Assembly (NCBI GenBank): GCA_029007575.1
Contig: JAQXIB010000064.1
Location: 1 to 17,729 of the forward strand
Reading direction: 5' to 3'
Source: Clostridiales bacterium
Lineage (GTDB): Bacteria > Bacillota > Clostridia > Oscillospirales > Ruminococcaceae
Length of the DNA stretch: 17,729 nt
The notes under the pieces are model-generated. The model had not been told where the DNA came from. It was given only the letters and a program-made list of their open reading frames with translations, and made no database searches. Positions within the stretch are counted from its first letter, which is position 1; every line of letters starts with the position of its first letter. Of this stretch, positions 14,114-17,729 are shown piece after piece. Made by a program: the position numbers and the translations under genes.

Positions 14114-14770
14114 ATGAAAAAAACACGAAAATTCAGTCTTTCTCTCTTTCTTGCGCTGATGATGGTGCTGGCAATGGCTGTCACAGCTTTTGCCGAGGGC
14201 GCGGTCACCTATGACGGCGACGCACAGAAATTCATCTTTGAGCCCGGAAGCAAATATTCTCCCACCGATCTGTTTACCGACTTTAAGGATGTGATGCCCG
14301 GCGACAGTATCACCCAAAAGGTTCAAATTAAGAACAGCGTATCAAACAACGTGAAAATCAAGCTGTATATGCGTTCTCTCGGCGCACAAGAAGATTCGAA
14401 AGACTTTCTTTCTCAGCTTCGGCTGAACGTTGCACAAAACGGGACGTCAAACCTGTTTGACGCACCTGCCGATCAAACGGCGCAGCTTACGGACTGGGTG
14501 TATCTCGGCACATTCTACTCCGGTGCCGAAATTGATTTGAATATCACGCTGGATGTACCGGCACAGCTTGGAAATGAGTATCAGAAATCCATCGGCTATC
14601 TCGATTGGCAGTTCAAAGTCGAGGAATTACCTGTGGAGCCTGACGATCCCAAGCCGCCCCAAACCGGAGACAACGGTCTGACCGCGCTTTGGCTGTCGCT
14701 GGTGGCTGTCGGTGCGGCATGTATCTGTATCGTTTTTGCTTCCAAAAAGAAAAGGGCAGCAAAAGATTGA
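14114..14770 (+). CDS. Sortase-anchored TasA-like wall protein (PPQTG)
   Basis: 218 aa. Ordinary Sec signal peptide (MKKTRKFSL...VTAFA, cleavage before EGAV). The mature part contains DFKDVMPGDSITQKVQIKNSVSN (about 57-79), which matches the PGD...K...V-K-N strands of the TasA fold, then a Pro-rich linker and a cell-wall sorting signal: PPQTGDNG (about 182-189), a hydrophobic segment (about 190-209) and a basic tail KKKRAAKD. The [SP]PxTG form is the type recognised by Clostridioides difficile sortase B. No sortase gene is in the window. Context suggests it fixes the SipW-dependent fibre to peptidoglycan. The start has AAGGAGG upstream, 18 nt after the previous stop. Confidence 0.88.
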   Translation: MKKTRKFSLSLFLALMMVLAMAVTAFAEGAVTYDGDAQKFIFEPGSKYSPTDLFTDFKDVMPGDSITQKVQIKNSVSNNVKIKLYMRSLGAQEDSKDFLSQLRLNVAQNGTSNLFDAPADQTAQLTDWVYLGTFYSGAEIDLNITLDVPAQLGNEYQKSIGYLDWQFKVEELPVEPDDPKPPQTGDNGLTALWLSLVAVGAACICIVFASKKKRAAKD

Positions 14771-14789
14771 GTTGTTTTATGAAAACAAC
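14771..14789 (+). other. Hairpin after the wall-anchored gene
   Basis: GTTGTTTT-ATG-AAAACAAC begins right after the stop codon: an AT-rich 8-bp stem with a 3-nt loop and no U-run. At best a weak or partial terminator. Confidence 0.3.
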
Positions 14790-14813
14790 AATAAATACTA
14801 TCAGAATTAATTC

Positions 14814-14838
14814 TTGATGTTTCAACAAACTGTATAAT
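14814..14838 (+). promoter_or_regulatory. Candidate promoter for the small unknown gene
   Basis: A perfect -10 TATAAT (14833-14838) preceded by TTGATG (14814-14819), but with only 13 bp between them, too short for a normal sigma-A promoter. An activator-dependent promoter or a chance match is possible. Confidence 0.25.
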
Positions 14839-14938
14839 GCGATGCCGAGCCAGGCAAAACCTGTTCGAAGCATCACGCAACTCGTTCCGGCGTTTGAAAC
14901 GGTGGAAAATAGGAAACAACTCGAATGGAGTGAAACAA

Positions 14939-15388
14939 ATGGTTTCTTTACAGACGAATAAAATATTAATATCCGTTTTACAATGCGACGGATATGATTT
15001 CAGCGGATACTTTTTGTTTCCGACCAAAGAGCAGTATATTCCTTTTCACAGTTTTGCCGAATTGGTGTTGAAATTAGAACGGAGATTGGAAGAAATACAG
15101 CCGTTGCCAAACCAAAAACTAAGGAATTTTCCCGGTGTGGCAGATGATATTCCCAACAATGCCGATAAACCTCTTGCTGTTTCTGATGCGGATACAGCGA
15201 AGAAGTTGCAAAACTGCAAAGCGAGATTCTTTTTGCAGATTTGTTTTCGTCAACATTTGAGCTGGCAGGGAAAAATCGAGTATCCGGGAGAAAATCGAAC
15301 AGAAAGTTTCAGAAGCGTTTTGGAATTGCTGTGCTTGATGAGAAAAGCATGTTGCGAGAATGACCGGCTGACCGTCGAAAAGGCGTAA
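14939..15388 (+). CDS. Small conserved-looking protein of unknown function
   Basis: 149 aa from ATG 14939, chosen because TGGAG lies 8 nt upstream; the frame is open 34 codons earlier but those residues look non-coding. No signal peptide or membrane segment, so cytoplasmic. Residues 1-50 (MVSLQTNKILISVLQCDGYDF...) look like a separate strand-rich module. The C-terminal part (about 96-145) reads ARFFLQICFRQHLSWQGKIEY... then ESFRSVLELLCLMRKAC. From memory, the pattern RQ-x-x-[ST]-WQG ... FRS-x-LEL-x-x-L recurs in small uncharacterised Clostridia proteins, but I cannot verify this and no function is known to me. It is the last gene before a strong terminator, so it may belong to the fibre operon or have its own promoter. 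Confidence 0.65.
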   Translation: MVSLQTNKILISVLQCDGYDFSGYFLFPTKEQYIPFHSFAELVLKLERRLEEIQPLPNQKLRNFPGVADDIPNNADKPLAVSDADTAKKLQNCKARFFLQICFRQHLSWQGKIEYPGENRTESFRSVLELLCLMRKACCENDRLTVEKA

Positions 15389-15440
15389 TAAAAGATATAA
15401 CGACGCAATATATGCATCATTTCACGCAGATCAAATAAAA

Positions 15441-15490
15441 AAGGAGCAGACTGCTCATTGCTGAAAAAGCGGAGCGATCTGCTCTTTTTT
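15441..15490 (+). terminator. Strong terminator at the end of the fibre operon
   Basis: GAGCAGA (15444-15450) pairs with TCTGCTC (15478-15484). Inside the loop, GCTC/GAGC and GC/GC extend the arm, and TTTTTT follows at 15485-15490. The A-run on the left makes it usable on the minus strand as well. It separates the fibre operon from the signal peptidase I operon. Confidence 0.88.
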
Positions 15491-15501
15491 GGGATACGGA
15501 T

Positions 15502-15535
15502 GTCGATATGTGTCGTTCTGACGACGTGATCGGAC
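15502..15535 (+). other. Unexplained stem-loop in the intergenic region
   Basis: The 295 bases from 15491 to 15785 contain no gene. Besides the promoter they hold GTCGAT...GTCGT-TCTG-ACGAC...ATCGGAC, a two-part stem (6 bp with one bulge, interior loop, 5 bp). No U-run; role unknown. Confidence 0.25.
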
Positions 15536-15680
15536 AATTTATGTATTTTCGTGATTTCCGGTATGTATTACTGACGGTTTCGCTCCTTTTTTGGATAATA
15601 TTCTTAAAAAAAGACCTTGTTGCAAGTGACTATCTGTTCCGTTGGGCGTAAATAAAGGGCTGATTGCCGCTTTATAGGGC

Positions 15681-15708
15681 TTGTCTTTTTTGCATTCTGT
15701 GTTATAAT
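15681..15708 (+). promoter_or_regulatory. Sigma-A promoter of the coiled-coil / signal peptidase I operon
   Basis: -35 TTGTCT (15681-15686), 16-bp spacer, perfect -10 TATAAT (15703-15708). The start near 15715 leaves about 70 nt before the first gene. Confidence 0.7.
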
Positions 15709-15785
15709 AGAACATGGATAATTATGCCATTTCATGAAATCGTTTTGCTGTTTTTCAGACAGGCGGAACAAACCGGAGGTGCGAA

Positions 15786-16241
15786 ATGACAGACAAGGAA
15801 TTACGGCGATTGAGCCGCAGAGAGCTGCTGGAAATGCTGATTGCTCAAACAGAGAAGAATGAAAAGCTGAAAGCACAGTTGGAACAGTATGAGAATCAGC
15901 TTCAGGATCGCAAAATCGCAATTGATCAAGCGGGATCTCTGGCAGAAGCGTCACTGAAACTGAACGGTATCTTTGAAGCCGCTGAACAGGCGGCTCAGCA
16001 GTATCTGGAAAACATCCAGTGTCTTAGCGCTCGTCAGGAAACGATATGTTCAGATATTCAAGCAAAAGCCGAACAGAAAGCAAACGAGATTATTCAAGAA
16101 GCATATGAGTACAGTCAGCGGGCACACACCGAAGCGGATGCTTATTGGAAAAAAGTGAAGGCGCAAGCGATCGCTTTGCTGAAAGATCAGGATGCCTTGC
16201 GTGAGTTGGTTGGTTCTGCGGGAAAGGATGAGCAGGCGTGA
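15786..16241 (+). CDS. Small cytoplasmic coiled-coil protein of unknown function
   Basis: 151 aa, almost entirely helical and charged. It begins MTDKELRRLSRRELLEMLIAQ, a short amphipathic motif. A heptad-rich coiled coil follows (about 22-45, EKNEKLKAQLEQYENQLQ), then an Ala/Gln-rich helix (about 55-80, AEASLKLNGIFEAAEQAAQQYLENI) and another long helix (about 95-135). No signal peptide, membrane segment or Cys cluster. It resembles DivIVA/GpsB-like or scaffold-type proteins only in general character. The stop overlaps the signal peptidase start (GTGA), so the two are translationally coupled and probably act together, perhaps in positioning the secretion or surface assembly machinery; that is inference. 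GGAGG lies 5 nt before ATG 15786. Confidence 0.8.
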   Translation: MTDKELRRLSRRELLEMLIAQTEKNEKLKAQLEQYENQLQDRKIAIDQAGSLAEASLKLNGIFEAAEQAAQQYLENIQCLSARQETICSDIQAKAEQKANEIIQEAYEYSQRAHTEADAYWKKVKAQAIALLKDQDALRELVGSAGKDEQA

Positions 16242-16828
16242 AGCGTCAAACGGATCCGTCCGGAAGCTTGCCTACCGTGGAGCAGCTGAACGCGGAGCTG
16301 AACCGGGTCAAATACACCAGAAGATATCATCGTGTGCTGCGAAGTACATTATATACTCTGATTGTGGTGGCGGCGGCAGCGGTGCTGGTGGCAACCATTT
16401 GGATGCCTGTGCTGCAAATATACGGCTCGTCCATGTCGCCGACATTGGAGGAAGGGCAGATTGTCGTATCCGCCAAGGGCTCCGGTTTTCAGCAGGGTGA
16501 TCTGATTGCTTTTTATTTGGGCAATAAGATCCTGGTCAAGCGCTGTATCGCCGGTCCGGGTCAGTGGGTCGACATTGATGAAAGCGGAAACGTGTATGTG
16601 GACGGCAGCTTGATTGAAGAACCGTATCTGGTAGAAAAGGCGTTGGGAGATTGCGATATTGACTTGCCTTACCAGGTGCCTGAGAATAGATATTTTTGCA
16701 TGGGGGATCACCGTTCTACATCTGTGGATTCCCGTAACACCAACGTTGGCTGTGTGGCAGAAGAACAGGTAGTAGGAAAAATCGTGTTTCGGGTTTGGCC
16801 GCTGTCCGATTTCGGTATTTTAAGATAG
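16238..16828 (+). CDS. lepB: Signal peptidase I (Ser/Lys type)
   Basis: Membrane protease of 196 aa that removes signal peptides at the outer face of the membrane. It has a cytoplasmic N-terminus, a single membrane anchor (about 38-58), catalytic S65 in YGSSMSPTL, general-base K101 in ILVKRCIAGPG, and box E GDHRSTSVDSR (156-166), where GDNR is more usual. This is the ordinary bacterial class, unlike the Ser/His SipW at 6347. GTG 16238 overlaps the coiled-coil gene stop by 4 nt. Its position directly before a large surface protein, and apart from housekeeping genes, suggests a dedicated enzyme for that protein and its downstream partners. Confidence 0.93.
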   Translation: MKRQTDPSGSLPTVEQLNAELNRVKYTRRYHRVLRSTLYTLIVVAAAAVLVATIWMPVLQIYGSSMSPTLEEGQIVVSAKGSGFQQGDLIAFYLGNKILVKRCIAGPGQWVDIDESGNVYVDGSLIEEPYLVEKALGDCDIDLPYQVPENRYFCMGDHRSTSVDSRNTNVGCVAEEQVVGKIVFRVWPLSDFGILR

Positions 16829-16844
16829 AAGGGGGTGTTGGGCA

Positions 16845-17729
16845 ATGAAGCGTGATATTTTGAATGAAGCACAAGAATATATGAAAGTGCACCAAAAGAA
16901 AAAGCGTTGGCATCAAGTTGTGATCGCTTTGGCTTGTGTGGTTGTGTTTTGCACTACATATGTTTTGATCCTGCCGGCCATTACTATGGAAAATTCCGGT
17001 TCTGCACAAACAGAGCAGGAACAAGTAACTAACGTTATCACGCTGATTGATGCGTTGCCCGATTCCAACACCGTTGAGGACAAGCTGACGGCATATGAAG
17101 ATGCCGAAAATGACGAAGCGTATGAAGCTTATTATCAGGAAGTGTCTTTGCAGGCGAAAACGGCATATTCCTATTATCAGGAGTTGAGTCCCCAACTACA
17201 GCAGCAGGTCACAAACGCAGCAAAACTCACGGAACTTGAGTGGCTGTGGACGGCGGCTGTCTATTCGGTTACGAATACCATAGACGTATATCAGGTTAAT
17301 TATTATTCGCAAGCAGTGACAACATTGGTTTACGGCGGTACAGTAGGAAACAAAACTTCCGGAATGAGATTTGAATATTGGATAGCTCTGATTGTAGAAA
17401 AAGATAGTAGCACCGGCAAGCTTTATGTTAACACCATCATGGAAGCAAAAGCCGGCGTTTCAAAAGTTGATTGTAAGGCTACTACTGCGGATGGATTTGT
17501 TCTTCTGACACTTGATGCGATTGATGTGAAAGTAAATGATGAAGTTCGCGTTGATTTTGATTACAAAAATACTACAGGCTATTCGGCGACAAAATATGGC
17601 ACTGTTACCGTCGGCGCCGATTTGAGCCCGAAACCGGCAAAAGACAATACCGGCAAGCTCACCATTGTGCCGGGCGCTGACACCCGTGACCTGATCGAAG
17701 TCAATTTGTATGATTACGGCAGCAACATC
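16845..17729 (+). CDS. Large surface protein with FCTTY...LPAIT signal anchor (3' end beyond window)
   Basis: Open for 295 codons from ATG 16845 to the window edge; AAGGGGG lies about 9 nt before the start. A long basic N-terminus (about 22 residues, ...MKVHQKKKRW) precedes a hydrophobic segment ending FCTTYVLILPAITMENSG. From memory this is a recurrent export/anchor signal on Clostridia Cna/SpaA-type surface proteins. Then come an acidic helical region (about 65-135), a beta-rich region with Tyr-rich strands (about 145-270), and a domain beginning TGKLTIVPGADTRDLIEVNLYDYGSNI at the edge. The missing part probably holds further adhesin or pilin-like domains and possibly a sortase signal. Function inferred only: adhesin or pilin-like protein matured by the adjacent signal peptidase. 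Confidence 0.8.
   Translation, partial: MKRDILNEAQEYMKVHQKKKRWHQVVIALACVVVFCTTYVLILPAITMENSGSAQTEQEQVTNVITLIDALPDSNTVEDKLTAYEDAENDEAYEAYYQEVSLQAKTAYSYYQELSPQLQQQVTNAAKLTELEWLWTAAVYSVTNTIDVYQVNYYSQAVTTLVYGGTVGNKTSGMRFEYWIALIVEKDSSTGKLYVNTIMEAKAGVSKVDCKATTADGFVLLTLDAIDVKVNDEVRVDFDYKNTTGYSATKYGTVTVGADLSPKPAKDNTGKLTIVPGADTRDLIEVNLYDYGSNI

Noticed and set aside
15604..15954. 116-codon minus-strand frame across the promoter and start of the coiled-coil gene
   Set aside because: It would cover a near-consensus plus-strand promoter and the start of a well-supported gene; no ribosome site and no recognisable product.
1..17729. CRISPR arrays, tRNA and rRNA genes
   Set aside because: No regularly spaced direct repeats of 20-40 bp and no cloverleaf or rRNA-like sequence were noticed on either strand; this is by-eye inspection, not a covariance-model search.

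Overview
The window looks like chromosomal DNA from a low-GC, spore-forming-lineage Firmicute, most likely a gut-type member of the Clostridia. The pointers are a YtaF sporulation membrane protein, strong AGGAGG-type ribosome binding sites, sigma-A promoters, a YesM/YesN-type sensor/regulator pair, PPxTG sortase substrates, and surface-protein modules (InlB B-repeats, His/Cys repeats, an FCTTY...LPAIT signal anchor) that I associate with Clostridia. The species cannot be named from the sequence.

Layout. (1) 1-2857, minus strand: a two-component system, with the AraC-type response regulator first and the sensor kinase 23 bp downstream and cut by the window edge, behind a good promoter at 2979-3007. 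(2) 3094-3890, plus strand: a 26-codon leader ORF overlapping ytaF, ending at a terminator. (3) 4098-5682: a 1.48-kb segment bounded by 24/25-bp inverted repeats (4153-4177 and 5613-5636). It contains an intact tyrosine recombinase and a near-consensus sigma-A promoter pointing outward across the left repeat. Just outside each repeat is a terminator for transcription leaving the segment. (4) 5681-15388, plus strand: a long operon starting with its own promoter and a likely operator. It encodes a TetR regulator, a SipW-type signal peptidase (4-bp overlap), five TasA/camelysin-like proteins with SipW-type signal peptides, a 1010-aa InlB-repeat/MucBP-like/His-Cys-rich surface protein, a sixth TasA-like protein, a PPQTG wall-anchored protein, and a small unknown protein. 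(5) 15441-17729, plus strand: after a strong hairpin terminator, a second promoter drives a coiled-coil protein, a Ser/Lys signal peptidase I (4-bp overlap) and a large surface protein that runs off the window.

How the parts fit. The plausible reading is a cell-surface fibre or biofilm-matrix locus. SipW would process several TasA-like subunits, the PPQTG protein would tether the fibre to peptidoglycan through a sortase, and the large repeat protein would be an associated adhesin. TetR probably autoregulates the operon. The recombinase segment next door has the architecture of a self-contained invertible DNA switch (inverton) whose flipping would re-aim a strong promoter at the fibre operon. 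A terminator lies between the segment and tetR, so the effect of inversion could be attenuated or antitermination-dependent. That linkage is inference; the repeats, promoters and terminators themselves are visible in the sequence.
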